NCBI GenBank assembly: GCA_014237715.1
Contig: JAAZZG010000009.1
Location: 20,710 to 84,709, forward strand
Length of the DNA: 64,000 nucleotides
Direction of reading: 5' to 3'
DNA from: Acidimicrobiales bacterium
GTDB taxonomy: Bacteria; Actinomycetota; Acidimicrobiia; Acidimicrobiales; MedAcidi-G1
Part shown: positions 42,551-51,628 of the stretch, one piece after another
Layout: the number at the start of each line of letters is the position of its first letter
Position numbering within the stretch: position 1 is the stretch's first letter
Made by a program: the position numbers and the translations under genes
Notes under the pieces: model-generated
Databases searched by the model: none
The model's input: the letters and a program-made list of their open reading frames with translations, nothing else
Told to the model about the DNA's origin: nothing

Positions 42551-43585
42551 GTGGTGAAGGTCGGATCGGTGGACCCCACACCCCTACGGGCCGACCTGGT
42601 CATTGAATACCCGTTCACACGGACCACCGGACCGGTGGTGGGCGCCTTCATGACCGGCCTGCGTGACGGTCGGATCGTGGGCTCACGGCGCGCCGACGGA
42701 CGGGTCTTCGTGCCGCCCGCCGAGGTCGATCCTGAGACTGGTGACGCCATCGTCGACATGGTCGAGGTGTCATCGGCCGGTGTGGTCGAGACGTGGACGT
42801 GGGTGGATCCGCCCCGGCCCGGCTCGCCGTGGGAGGCGCCTCACGGGCTGGCCCTCATCCGAATGGACGGGGCCGATACGCCGATGCTCCACGGGGTGCT
42901 CGTGGACTCGGTGGCTGACATGGCCACCGGCATGCGGGTCGAGGCCGTCTGGCGCGACGAACGGGTCGGTCACATCACCGACCTTGTGGGGTTCGCGCCC
43001 GAGGGAACCGACGCCATTGTCGAGTTGGCTGCCGGGGAAGCCGCGTCGGCGGTGAGTACCGAAGTGGCCGGGGAACCCGTCCGATCCATAAGGACGCCCA
43101 TCCGTCTCGAATACGACTTCATCCCCAGCGCGGCGGCTCAGGAGTACCTCCGCGCCTATGCCGACAAGCGAATCTTGGGCAACCGCTCGCCGGTCGATGG
43201 GGCGGTATTCGTCCCGCCCCGGGGCGTAGACCCCCGTCACGGTGTGGAGGCCACCGAGATGGTCGATCTGGCCGACACCGGTCACGTAGGCAACTTCTGC
43301 GTCACCCATCTGCCCATTCCGGGCCGCAGCGACCTCCCGACGCCGTACGTGAGTGCCTGGATCCATCTGGACGGCGCCGACATCGGGTTCCTGGGTCTGG
43401 TGTCGGGCTGCGACCTTGATGATGTACGAATCGGCATGCGGGTCCGGGCCGTCTGGAAGCCCGACGACGAGTTGGGGGCCACGGCCGAGAACGTCCGATA
43501 CTGGGAACCCACTGGTGAACCCGACGTGCCCGTCGAACAGGCCGGCAACCAGGCGTGGTCAGCGAAGGAGTCTCCCGATGCGTGA
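42551..43585 (+). CDS. Tandem DUF35 OB-fold protein without zinc-ribbon cysteines
   Basis: A 344-residue protein made of two copies of a DUF35-type unit. Each has a short helical lead, a 'strand-loop' with VFVPP (ADGRVFVPPAEVDP; DGAVFVPPRGVDP) and an OB-fold (GMRVEAVWRDE; GMRVRAVWKPDDE). In ordinary DUF35 proteins the lead is a four-cysteine zinc ribbon; here both ribbons have lost all cysteines. DUF35 partners hold thiolase-fold enzymes and feed them acyl-CoA. It overlaps the next gene by 8 nt. The start is GTG 42551 or 42554. Confidence 0.85.
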   Translation: MVKVGSVDPTPLRADLVIEYPFTRTTGPVVGAFMTGLRDGRIVGSRRADGRVFVPPAEVDPETGDAIVDMVEVSSAGVVETWTWVDPPRPGSPWEAPHGLALIRMDGADTPMLHGVLVDSVADMATGMRVEAVWRDERVGHITDLVGFAPEGTDAIVELAAGEAASAVSTEVAGEPVRSIRTPIRLEYDFIPSAAAQEYLRAYADKRILGNRSPVDGAVFVPPRGVDPRHGVEATEMVDLADTGHVGNFCVTHLPIPGRSDLPTPYVSAWIHLDGADIGFLGLVSGCDLDDVRIGMRVRAVWKPDDELGATAENVRYWEPTGEPDVPVEQAGNQAWSAKESPDA

Positions 43586-44660
43586 GGTGGCCATCGTTTC
43601 CTCGGCCATCCACCAGGTCAAGGCGTTGACCCTCACCACCGATGTCCAGTTGATGGTGCCCCTCATCAACGAGGCCCGTGACGCCGTCGGGCTCACCCAG
43701 GCCGACATCGGCTTTACCTGTTCGGGGAGCAGCGACTTCCTGGCCGGGCAAGGTTTCTCCTTCGTTCAGACGTTGGATGCCGTGGGCGCCTTTCCACCCA
43801 TTGCCGAGAGCCACGTGGAGATGGACGGCGCCTTCGCCCTCTACGAGGCATGGGTGAAGCTCCAGATCGGCGAGGTCGACATCGCGCTCGTCTACTCATA
43901 CGGAAAGTCATCACCCGGCTCGCGCCGTGACGTGCTGGCCGTGCAGCTCGATCCGTACGCGGTGGCACCACTGTGGCCTGACGCCTATTCGGTGGCCGCC
44001 CTCCAGGCCCGGCTGCTGCTCGAGTCCGGTGCCGTGACCGTCGAGGAACTGGCCGCCATTGCCGTACGCAGCCAACGCAACGCGGTGGGCAATCCGAACG
44101 CCCTTCGTGCCTCGCCCGACGTCACGGTGGATGATGTGCTGGCCGGTGCCGTGGTGGCCGACCCGCTGCGCGCCAGTGACCTGGCGGCCGAGGCCGATGG
44201 GGGTTGTGTCGTGGTTCTAGCCGCCGGTGACCGGGCCCGCGACCTGTGTGAACGACCGGTGTGGATCCGCGGCATTGATCACCGCATCGATGCCCACGGC
44301 CTCGGGGTGCGTGACCTGACCCTCGCCCCGTCGGCCGCGCTGGCTGCCGGGAAGGCCGCCGAACGGGCGGGCTTTGCCGCCGATGCCGTCGACGTGGCCG
44401 AGCTGCATGCGGCGAGCACCGCCCAGGCCCACGTGCTGGCCACCGCGATGGGTCTCGGAGGGACGACTTCGGGCAACGGTGTTCGGATCGACCCGTCTGG
44501 GGGATCGCTGGCCGCCGACACGCTGATGGCCGCCGGCCTAGTTCGAATCGCCGAGGCGGCCCGCTGGGTCTCGAGTGGCGATGCCGACCGGGCCCTGGCC
44601 CATGCCTCGTCGGGTCCCTGCCTGCAGCAAAACATGGTCTGCCTGTTGGAGGGGGAGTAA
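43578..44660 (+). CDS. Thiolase-fold protein lacking the nucleophilic cysteine (copy A)
   Basis: A 360-residue thiolase-superfamily protein. Where thiolases have C-A-S-G it reads HVEMDGAFALYEAW, so no acyl-enzyme cysteine is present. The C-terminal glycine-rich region is DPSGGSLAADTLMAAGLVRI. Such proteins, like the lipid-transfer-protein group Ltp2 in steroid degradation, act as retro-aldolases with DUF35 partners. GAAGGAG precedes the ATG at 43578, which overlaps the tandem-DUF35 gene by 8 nt, indicating a complex. Confidence 0.85.
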   Translation: MREVAIVSSAIHQVKALTLTTDVQLMVPLINEARDAVGLTQADIGFTCSGSSDFLAGQGFSFVQTLDAVGAFPPIAESHVEMDGAFALYEAWVKLQIGEVDIALVYSYGKSSPGSRRDVLAVQLDPYAVAPLWPDAYSVAALQARLLLESGAVTVEELAAIAVRSQRNAVGNPNALRASPDVTVDDVLAGAVVADPLRASDLAAEADGGCVVVLAAGDRARDLCERPVWIRGIDHRIDAHGLGVRDLTLAPSAALAAGKAAERAGFAADAVDVAELHAASTAQAHVLATAMGLGGTTSGNGVRIDPSGGSLAADTLMAAGLVRIAEAARWVSSGDADRALAHASSGPCLQQNMVCLLEGE

Positions 44661-44662
44661 CG

Positions 44663-45832
44663 GTGGGAACCCTCGGGGAACGCACCGCCGTGCTGGGCGT
44701 CGGTCAGACGAAGTACCAGTCGACCCGCGGTGATGTCTCCATTGCCGGTCTGGTTCGCGAGGCCGGCCTGCGGGCCCTAGAGGACGCCGCCTGCACATGG
44801 GCCGACATCGACGCCGTGGTCATCGGCAAGGCGCCCGACTTCTTCGAGGGCCTGATGATGCCTGAGTTGTTCCTGGCTGATGCCCTGGGTTGTGTGGGAA
44901 AGCCCATCCTGAGGGTCCACACCGCCGGGTCGGTGGGCGGTTCGACGGCGCTGGTGGCTGCCTCGCTGATCCAGGGCCGGATCCACCGTCGGGTGCTCAC
45001 GATCGGCTTTGAGAAGCAGTCCGAGTCCAACGCGACGTGGGCCCTGTCGTTGCCCCAGCCGTTCTCGGTGTCCATCAACGCTGGGGCCGGGGGCTACTTT
45101 TCGCCGATCATCCGCCGCTACATGGCTCGCTCGGGCGCCCCCGAGTTGATTGGCTGCATGGTGGCCTTCAAGGATCGCCAGCAGGCCCTTCGCAACCCCT
45201 ACGCGCATCTTCACCAAGCTGACCTGACCTTCGACCAGGTGGTTGAGGCCCCGATGCTCTGGGATCCCATCCGGTTCTCGGAGACCTGTCCGTCCTCGGA
45301 CGGGGCGTGCGCGATGGTGCTGGGCGACGAGGCGGCAGGCGACGCTGCCGAGGGCCCGGTGGCCTGGGTGCACGGCACAGCCATGCGTTCGGAGGCCAAC
45401 AACTTTCCGGGTCGGGACGAGGTCAGCCCACAGGCCAGCCGGGACTGCGCCGCCGAGGTGTTCGACAAGGCGGGCATCACCGACCCTCGCTCGGAGATCG
45501 ACGTGGTCGAGATGTACGTGCCCTTCTCGTGGTATGAGCCGATGTGGCTCGAGAGTCTCGGGTTCGCCGAGAGGGACCACGGCTGGCGCATGGTGGAGGA
45601 CGGTTCGACGAACCTCGACGGCGGTGATCTTCCGGTTAACTGCTCGGGAGGCGTGTTGTCGTCCAACCCCATAGGTGCCTCGGGGATGATCCGATTTGCT
45701 GAGGCGGCCCTCCAGGTCCGGGGGATGGCTGGCAACCACCAGGTCGAGGGCGCCCGTCGGGCCTTCGGGCATGCCTACGGCGGCGGGGCCCAGTACTTCG
45801 CCATGTGGGTAGTTGGAGCGGACAAGCCCTGA
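44663..45832 (+). CDS. Thiolase-fold protein lacking the nucleophilic cysteine (copy B)
   Basis: A 389-residue SCP2-thiolase-like protein. The nucleophile region is VHTAGSVGGSTALVAASL, without cysteine. The C-terminus NCSGGVLSSNPIGASGMIRF keeps the family's glycine motif but has Asn for the usual His. With copy A it probably forms a heteromer, as in steroid side-chain aldolases. The GTG start is 2 nt after the copy A stop. Confidence 0.87.
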   Translation: MGTLGERTAVLGVGQTKYQSTRGDVSIAGLVREAGLRALEDAACTWADIDAVVIGKAPDFFEGLMMPELFLADALGCVGKPILRVHTAGSVGGSTALVAASLIQGRIHRRVLTIGFEKQSESNATWALSLPQPFSVSINAGAGGYFSPIIRRYMARSGAPELIGCMVAFKDRQQALRNPYAHLHQADLTFDQVVEAPMLWDPIRFSETCPSSDGACAMVLGDEAAGDAAEGPVAWVHGTAMRSEANNFPGRDEVSPQASRDCAAEVFDKAGITDPRSEIDVVEMYVPFSWYEPMWLESLGFAERDHGWRMVEDGSTNLDGGDLPVNCSGGVLSSNPIGASGMIRFAEAALQVRGMAGNHQVEGARRAFGHAYGGGAQYFAMWVVGADKP

Positions 45833-45915
45833 AGGGCCCTCGGCGCCTATGTTCTGGTCCCGGCCGACTTCCGGTCCGGACACCGATTTGGATAACCGAG
45901 ACCAGGAGAGCCGCC

Positions 45916-46107
45916 ATGCGAGTAGTTGTCGACTACGACCTGTGCGAGAGCAACGCGATCTGCATGCAGATCGCCCCCGATGTGTTCGAGGTACGCGACG
46001 ACGACTTCCTGTACGTCCTCGACGAGAACCCGGGTGATGATCGGCGGGCTGCTCTCGAGGAGTCCGTCCAACGTTGCCCCAAGCAGGCCATTTCGTTGGA
46101 GGACTGA
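45916..46107 (+). CDS. [3Fe-4S] ferredoxin
   Basis: A 63-residue ferredoxin with Cys10, Cys16 and Cys54 (LCESNAIC; VQRCPKQA). The position of the missing fourth cysteine is Asn13, as in P450-associated 3Fe-4S ferredoxins. AGGAG lies 7 nt before the ATG. Its reductase follows at once. No cytochrome P450 is in the window, so its electron acceptor is elsewhere or is a different oxygenase. Confidence 0.92.
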   Translation: MRVVVDYDLCESNAICMQIAPDVFEVRDDDFLYVLDENPGDDRRAALEESVQRCPKQAISLED

Positions 46108-46110
46108 CTG

Positions 46111-47349
46111 GTGCCTGTCGGGCGGGACAGGATCACCATCGTCGGGGCATCCCTGGCTGGCTACTGGGCCGCCGAAACCCTGCGACGTGATGGGTTCGAG
46201 GGGGCCATCAGCCTGATCGGCGACGAGGGGCATGAGCCTTACGACCGACCACCCCTTTCCAAGAAGTACCTGGCCGGCGAGGTCGGGCGCGACCGGGTCA
46301 ATCTCGGCAACGCCGAGAAGTTGGCCGCCCTGGACCTCGACCTGCGACTGGGTCGACGGGCCACCGGGTTGGACGTGGCCGCACGCACCCTCGAGGTCGA
46401 AGGTGTGTCCGAACCGTTCGACGGCCTGGTCATCGCCACCGGGGCCCGATGCCGGACCCTCCCTGGAACCGACGGTGTGGCCGGGGTGCACACCCTTCGC
46501 ACCATCGATGACGCCGATGCGGTGCGAGCCGCCATGGACGTCGGAGTCGAACGGATGGTCGTGGTGGGTGCCGGTTTCATCGGTGCCGAGGTGGCGTCGA
46601 CCGCCGTGGGTCGCGGGTTGGCTGTGACCATGGTGGAGGCGCTTGAAGCCCCGTTCGGACGAGTTCTCGGCATGGAGATGGGCGCTGTGCTGGCCGACGT
46701 GCACCGCGGTCACGGCGTGGACCTGCGTGCCGGTGTCGGTGTGGACGAGGTGTTGACCGAGCCTGATGGGGGCACAGAAGCAGGCCTCCGGGTGGTCGGC
46801 ATCCGGCTGGTGGACGGTTCCGAGGTGGCATGCGATCTCCTGGTGGCTGGTATCGGGGTCATCCCCAATGTGGATTGGCTGGAGGGTTCGGGCTTGGAGG
46901 TGGCCGACGGGGTGGTGTGCGATGAGACCTGTCTTGCCGCGCCGGACGTGGTGGCGGCCGGCGACGTGGCCCGATGGACCAACGCGCGCTACGGCGAGTC
47001 GATGCGGGTGGAACACTGGGACAACGCCGTTCAGCAAGGGGTCCACGCGGCCCGCCGTCTGTTGCAGTCCGATGAGGAGGCCGAGCCGTTCACCCCCGTG
47101 CCGTGGTTTTGGAGCGACCAGTACGACCGCAAGGTGCAGCTGGCCGGCCGCACCCACCCCGACGCCGAGGTCCGAGTGGTGGCCGGATCGGTTGCCGAGC
47201 ATCGCTTCGTGGCGTACTACGGGCTCGGCGGGCGATTTCTGGGCGTGCTTGGCGTGAACCGGCCACGGCAAGTGATGCAGTCCAAGGGGTTGCTCGAGCA
47301 GGACGCCTCGTGGGACGAGGCCCTGGTATTCGCCGCCGACTGGGACTGA
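46111..47349 (+). CDS. FAD-dependent ferredoxin reductase
   Basis: A 412-residue reductase of the oxygenase-coupled NAD(P)H:ferredoxin type. FAD-binding VGASLAGYWAAETLR, NAD-binding VVVGAGFIGAEVAS and AAPDVVAAGDVARW as the second FAD motif. GTG start 3 nt after the ferredoxin stop. The pair supplies electrons to a monooxygenase or similar enzyme, perhaps acting on the substrate handled by the DUF35/thiolase genes just upstream; that link is inference. Confidence 0.93.
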   Translation: MPVGRDRITIVGASLAGYWAAETLRRDGFEGAISLIGDEGHEPYDRPPLSKKYLAGEVGRDRVNLGNAEKLAALDLDLRLGRRATGLDVAARTLEVEGVSEPFDGLVIATGARCRTLPGTDGVAGVHTLRTIDDADAVRAAMDVGVERMVVVGAGFIGAEVASTAVGRGLAVTMVEALEAPFGRVLGMEMGAVLADVHRGHGVDLRAGVGVDEVLTEPDGGTEAGLRVVGIRLVDGSEVACDLLVAGIGVIPNVDWLEGSGLEVADGVVCDETCLAAPDVVAAGDVARWTNARYGESMRVEHWDNAVQQGVHAARRLLQSDEEAEPFTPVPWFWSDQYDRKVQLAGRTHPDAEVRVVAGSVAEHRFVAYYGLGGRFLGVLGVNRPRQVMQSKGLLEQDASWDEALVFAADWD

Positions 47350-47843
47350 CCGCGCTCCTGAGCCTGCTGGGAGTCGTGGCATCGGCCTGCGGCGCCGACG
47401 GCTCGACGCCCCTCAACCTTGAAGCTGTCGAGCGTCAGGTCCCGGGGGTGTTGCTCCCCGCTCATCCCAGCTTGATCACCGACGTGGACTGCGGCGAACC
47501 TGCGTCGACCGGGTTGGGTCCGATGTCATGCACCGCAGTGGTGGCCGGCGTGGAGATCCCGGTCATTGTCCACCGGCCGGCGGTCGACGGTCGGATCCGT
47601 GTCGAGTCCCCGGCTGACCTGGTGGCCGCCGTGGATCTGGCTGGACTAGCCGCTGAGCGCCTGACCACCGACACCGGAGTGGCGGCACAGGTGTCGTGTG
47701 CCCCGGCCGTGCGGGTGGCCTTCGCCGGCCAAACCTTCGACTGTGTGGCCACTGATCCCGATGGTCGTGCCCTCGATCTTGTGATCACACTGGTCGATGC
47801 CGGCGGCGGCTTTCGACTCGACGCTGCTCCAGGTTCCGGCTGA
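47310..47843 (+). CDS. DUF4333-like lipoprotein
   Basis: A 177-residue lipoprotein: signal helix with lipobox VASAC, then two DUF4333-like repeats, each with a cysteine pair (DVDCGEPAS and MSCTAVVAG; VSCAPAV and FDCVATD). Function unknown; this family is typical of actinobacterial cell surfaces. The GTG at 47310 lies inside the end of the reductase gene (40-nt overlap); no better start is present between. It converges on pepN with 17 nt between stops. Confidence 0.75.
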   Translation: MGRGPGIRRRLGLTALLSLLGVVASACGADGSTPLNLEAVERQVPGVLLPAHPSLITDVDCGEPASTGLGPMSCTAVVAGVEIPVIVHRPAVDGRIRVESPADLVAAVDLAGLAAERLTTDTGVAAQVSCAPAVRVAFAGQTFDCVATDPDGRALDLVITLVDAGGGFRLDAAPGSG

Positions 47844-47860
47844 TGGACGGGTACCGCCGG

Positions 47861-50425
47861 TCAGGTGTCGAGCAGTCGGTTCCGTAGCCGCTGGTTGACC
47901 AGACGTCGCTCCCGATGCTGAGCCACCACGAGGGCTCCCTGAGGCACCGGGTGAGCATCCAGGAAGGCATCCACATCGGGGTCTACGTCACCTACGAGGG
48001 CCCGGACGCCCTCGAGCATCCGGGAGATGCTGTTGGAAGGAAGGCGTTCGGCCAGGTCGGTCCACCGGTCAGTGATCGACTGCCAGACGGCGGCTCGCTC
48101 CGTCGGGTGGGTCAACGCCGACCGCAACAGGAAGGGCGCGTCCTGGGTTCGGATCATGCCGCCGTGGACCTCCTCCAAGAGGAGCCCGACCTCGGTGGAG
48201 GCCGGGAAGAGGGCCAACGCCCGTAGGTGTCGCTGTTCGCCCTGGGCCGTGGTGGCGGTCTCGGACCGGTGGCGACACTCGGACCGGTCGGCAGCGTCGC
48301 CGCCGGAGGCCACGATCGACACCACGGCGGCGGCCACCGCCGGATCACTGTCGATGGTGGGATCAGCCCAACGGCGGCGGGCCTCAGCCAGCACCGCACC
48401 ATCGTCGGCCAAGGTTCCCGCTGCAGTTAGTACCGAACCCCGGAGCTGACGGGTCCGGTCGTCCTCGTCGGTTCGGGGTATCCAGCCGAGGTGATCGACG
48501 ATGCTGGCCAGTAGGTCACCAGCCTGGCCAGCCCAGCGGGCGTGCCGTTCGGGTGCTACGAGGTTGATGGTTCCCAGTCCCCGCAGTACGGCCTGCCAGA
48601 CGGCCAGGTCAACTTCGCCTCCGGGTCGTCCCGTCACCGAGGCGACAAGGTCCAGAAAGCCGGCGGGGTGGCCCAGGTCGGCCAGGGTGGCCGCCCAGCA
48701 GTCATCGACTACTGCGGCCCGTTCGGTGGCCGTCAGCGCCGACGGGTCCACACCTGTGAGGCCCATGCTCCGGTGGAAGCCGGTGGCGCCCGCGTTCAGG
48801 GTGAGGAGCGGACCATCCAACGTGATCTCCGCCGGTTCGGCGCCCAATAGAACCCGATGTTCGCCACTCGTGGTTCGAAGTCGAATCGGGACCTGCCAGG
48901 TGGGGAAGGTCTGCTCCTGTGCCTGCTCTTGTTCGGGTAGCAGATACTGGAATGGTCGCTGGAAGAGGGTGCAGGTCGAGCCATCCACCGCCATGACGGC
49001 CTCGACAACGGGATGTCCACCCTGAAAGATCCAACTATCCATTAGGTCGCCCACCGGTTTGTCCGAGGCCTCCCCGAGGGCTGCCCACAGATCACCGTTA
49101 TCGGTGTTCTGGTACAGATGGGCGGCCAGGTATCGGCGCACCCCGTCACGGAACACGTCCTCGCCGAGGAACTGCTCGAGCATGCGAACGACCGCCGCGC
49201 CCTTCTCGTAGGTGAGGAGATCGAACATCGATTCGGCATCGGCCGGGGTGACCACCGGGTACTCGATGGGTCGGGTGGTGGCCAGGGCATCGACGTCCAT
49301 GGCCGCCGAGCGGGCGGCCGTGAATCCGGCCCATACCTGCCAGTCGGGTCGGAACGTCTCGACGGCCTTCATCTCCATGAAGGTGGCGAAGGCCTCGTTA
49401 AGCCAGATGCCGTTCCACCAGCGCATGGTCACCAGATCACCGAACCATAGGTGGGCCAATTCGTGACTAAGCACGGCAGCCACGCTCTCCAGTTCACGCT
49501 GATCGGCAGTGGCCGGATCGACGAGCAGGAGGACCTCCCGAAAGGTGATGCAGCCCAGGTTCTCCATGGCCCCGAAGGCGAAGTCGGGCAGCGCCACCAG
49601 GTCGACCTTGCCGCCCGGGACGGCAATGTCGTACCAGTCGGCCAGCCAACGCAGTGAGTGGGCGGCCACTTCAAGGGCGAACGCCGTCTGATCGCCCTTT
49701 CCCGGTGGGTGGATGACCCGTACCGGAACGCCGTCCACGTCGACAGGTTGAGTTGCCTCCAGAGGCCCGACTACGAACGCCACCAGGTAGGTGGACAGCG
49801 CGATGGTGTCGATGAACACCACCCGGTCGGTGCCGTTGCCCAGCGGTGTCCGGGACTTCTCGGCGGCGTTGGACACGGCCAACAGGTCTGACGCCACCAC
49901 CAGGGTGACGGCGAACGTGGCCTTGAGGTCCGGCTCGTCAAAGCAGGGGAAGGCCCGGCGAGCGTCGGTGGACTGGAACTGGGTGGTGGCAATGGTCCGT
50001 TCCTCCCCGTCCAGCACCAGTGTGCTGCGGTAGAAGCCCCGCAGGCGGTCGTTCAGTACCCCGGTGAAGGCCAACTCGAGGCGGGCCGGACCGGCACCAA
50101 GGGTGGGCCCATGCAGCGACAGCTGTTCGGTCGCCTCGTCGAGCGTGGCCGTCAGGTCGTGGCGGACGCCGTCGATGACGGCCACAGCTGAGGCCACCTC
50201 CAGGTCGGCAGCGTGCAGGACCACCTCGTTGCAGGCTGCCATCACGTCCACGTCGATGGCCACGGTGCCGCTGAACGTGCCTGTATCCAGGTTGGGGAAC
50301 AGTTCCAGGGCGTAGTGACGGGGGAGGACGTGGCGGGGGAGTCGTCCGGGGCCGGGTGCATCATGGGAGGCGACGCCGTCCGGGGGGCCTGTGGTCAGGG
50401 GGCTGTTGTTCTGAGAGCTCGTCAC
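47861..50425 (-). CDS. pepN: Aminopeptidase N (M1 family)
   Basis: An 854-residue zinc aminopeptidase. GAMENLG near residue 285 binds the substrate N-terminus, and LSHELAHLWFG near 317 with NEAFATF about 20 residues later gives the HExxH-x18-E zinc site. The C-terminal ERAP1-like domain is complete. The GTG at 50425 was chosen for its TACCGT box 7 nt upstream; the frame is open further but lacks similarity. It is divergent from the PfkB gene. Confidence 0.95.
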   Translation of the reverse strand: MTSSQNNSPLTTGPPDGVASHDAPGPGRLPRHVLPRHYALELFPNLDTGTFSGTVAIDVDVMAACNEVVLHAADLEVASAVAVIDGVRHDLTATLDEATEQLSLHGPTLGAGPARLELAFTGVLNDRLRGFYRSTLVLDGEERTIATTQFQSTDARRAFPCFDEPDLKATFAVTLVVASDLLAVSNAAEKSRTPLGNGTDRVVFIDTIALSTYLVAFVVGPLEATQPVDVDGVPVRVIHPPGKGDQTAFALEVAAHSLRWLADWYDIAVPGGKVDLVALPDFAFGAMENLGCITFREVLLLVDPATADQRELESVAAVLSHELAHLWFGDLVTMRWWNGIWLNEAFATFMEMKAVETFRPDWQVWAGFTAARSAAMDVDALATTRPIEYPVVTPADAESMFDLLTYEKGAAVVRMLEQFLGEDVFRDGVRRYLAAHLYQNTDNGDLWAALGEASDKPVGDLMDSWIFQGGHPVVEAVMAVDGSTCTLFQRPFQYLLPEQEQAQEQTFPTWQVPIRLRTTSGEHRVLLGAEPAEITLDGPLLTLNAGATGFHRSMGLTGVDPSALTATERAAVVDDCWAATLADLGHPAGFLDLVASVTGRPGGEVDLAVWQAVLRGLGTINLVAPERHARWAGQAGDLLASIVDHLGWIPRTDEDDRTRQLRGSVLTAAGTLADDGAVLAEARRRWADPTIDSDPAVAAAVVSIVASGGDAADRSECRHRSETATTAQGEQRHLRALALFPASTEVGLLLEEVHGGMIRTQDAPFLLRSALTHPTERAAVWQSITDRWTDLAERLPSNSISRMLEGVRALVGDVDPDVDAFLDAHPVPQGALVVAQHRERRLVNQRLRNRLLDT

Positions 50426-50432
50426 CGGCGGA

Positions 50433-50438
50433 ACGGTA
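50433..50438 (-). promoter_or_regulatory. Candidate -10 box for leaderless pepN
   Basis: TACCGT, seven bases, then GTG. Confidence 0.45.
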
Positions 50439-50539
50439 CCGGTCACGGGGAGACTGGGATCCAGCGGGCATGATGTCGCCCGGACGCTCGTCGAGCCTGC
50501 CGAGACCCCCCGAGACCGCATCCGAAAAGGAATCCGCCC

Positions 50540-51559
50540 GTGGCCACCAACGAGACACCCCCCAAGCAGGATCTCACCACGTTGGATGTCGTCGGCATCG
50601 GCAACGCCATAGTGGACGTTCTGGCCGAGGTGGGCGACGACTTCATCGACGAGCACGCCCTGGCCAAGGGCGCCATGACGCTCATCGATGCCGACCGGGC
50701 AGTGCAGCTCTACGCGGCCATGCCGCCCGGGCTCGAGGAGTCCGGGGGATCGGCGGCCAACACCATGGTGGGCGTAGCGTCCTTCGGGGGCCGGGCTGCC
50801 TACATCGGCCTGGTGGCTGACGACTTCCTGGGCGAGGTGTTCCGACGCGATATGCGCCACGTAGGTGTCGACTTCGACGTGCCCGGGGTGGCCGGCGACG
50901 AACCAACCGCTCGCTGCCTCATTCAGGTCACCCCCGACGCGCAACGCACCTTGAACACCCACCTCGGCATTTCGTCACACCTCTCGACCGCCGAGATCGA
51001 CGGCGACCTGGTGGCCTCCGCGTCGCACCTCTACTGCGAGGGCTACCTGTGGGACACCGAGGAGGCCAAGGGGGCCATCCGCTACGCCATGGATCTGGCC
51101 CATGACGCAGGACGGACGGTCTCACTCACCCTGTCCGACGGGTTCTGCGTGGATCGCCATCGTGAAGAGTGGCTTGAGCTGCTCACCGACCGGGTCGACG
51201 TGATCTTCGGCAACGCGTCGGAGCTTTGTTCGCTATTCGAGGTCGATGATGTGAAACAGGCCACCGATGCGGTGGCCGCCGAGGTGGATCTCGCATTCGT
51301 GACGCTCGGCAAGCAGGGGTCGATGGTGGTGGCCGGGTCAGATCGCATCCGGATCGAGGCCGACGAACTCGAGGCGGTGGTCGACACCACAGGCGCCGGC
51401 GACCTCTACGCGTCGGGGGTCCTGTTCGGCCTCAGCAGGGGCGCCGACCTGCCCCACGCCGCCCGTCTGGGAAGTATCGCGGCGGCTGAGGTGATCAGCC
51501 ACCTGGGGGCGCGCCCGGACATCGCGTTGTCGGCCGTGGCAAGGTCGATCCTGGGCTGA
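50540..51559 (+). CDS. PfkB-family carbohydrate/adenosine kinase
   Basis: A 339-residue ribokinase-fold kinase. ESGGSAANTMVGVASFGG is the substrate loop and DTTGAGDLYASGVL the anion-hole/catalytic Asp motif. The closest relatives by look are adenosine kinases and related nucleoside kinases; adenosine deaminase and a nucleoside-type importer lie 5-11 kb away, which fits purine salvage. AAGGA stands about 9 nt before the GTG start. Confidence 0.87.
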   Translation: MATNETPPKQDLTTLDVVGIGNAIVDVLAEVGDDFIDEHALAKGAMTLIDADRAVQLYAAMPPGLEESGGSAANTMVGVASFGGRAAYIGLVADDFLGEVFRRDMRHVGVDFDVPGVAGDEPTARCLIQVTPDAQRTLNTHLGISSHLSTAEIDGDLVASASHLYCEGYLWDTEEAKGAIRYAMDLAHDAGRTVSLTLSDGFCVDRHREEWLELLTDRVDVIFGNASELCSLFEVDDVKQATDAVAAEVDLAFVTLGKQGSMVVAGSDRIRIEADELEAVVDTTGAGDLYASGVLFGLSRGADLPHAARLGSIAAAEVISHLGARPDIALSAVARSILG

Positions 51560-51615
51560 GCTACTGACCGTCCTCAGGAAGCGTGCCGGATGGCCGGGGG
51601 ATCGGAACCGGGGTC

Positions 51616-51621
51616 TACCGT
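51616..51621 (+). promoter_or_regulatory. Candidate -10 box for crotonase gene
   Basis: TACCGT, seven bases, then ATG at 51629; leaderless pattern. Confidence 0.45.
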
Positions 51622-51628
51622 CGGGACC

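Noticed and set aside
45847..47382. 511-residue minus-strand frame antisense to the ferredoxin reductase
   Set aside because: No domain; the opposite strand encodes clear FAD and NAD motifs.
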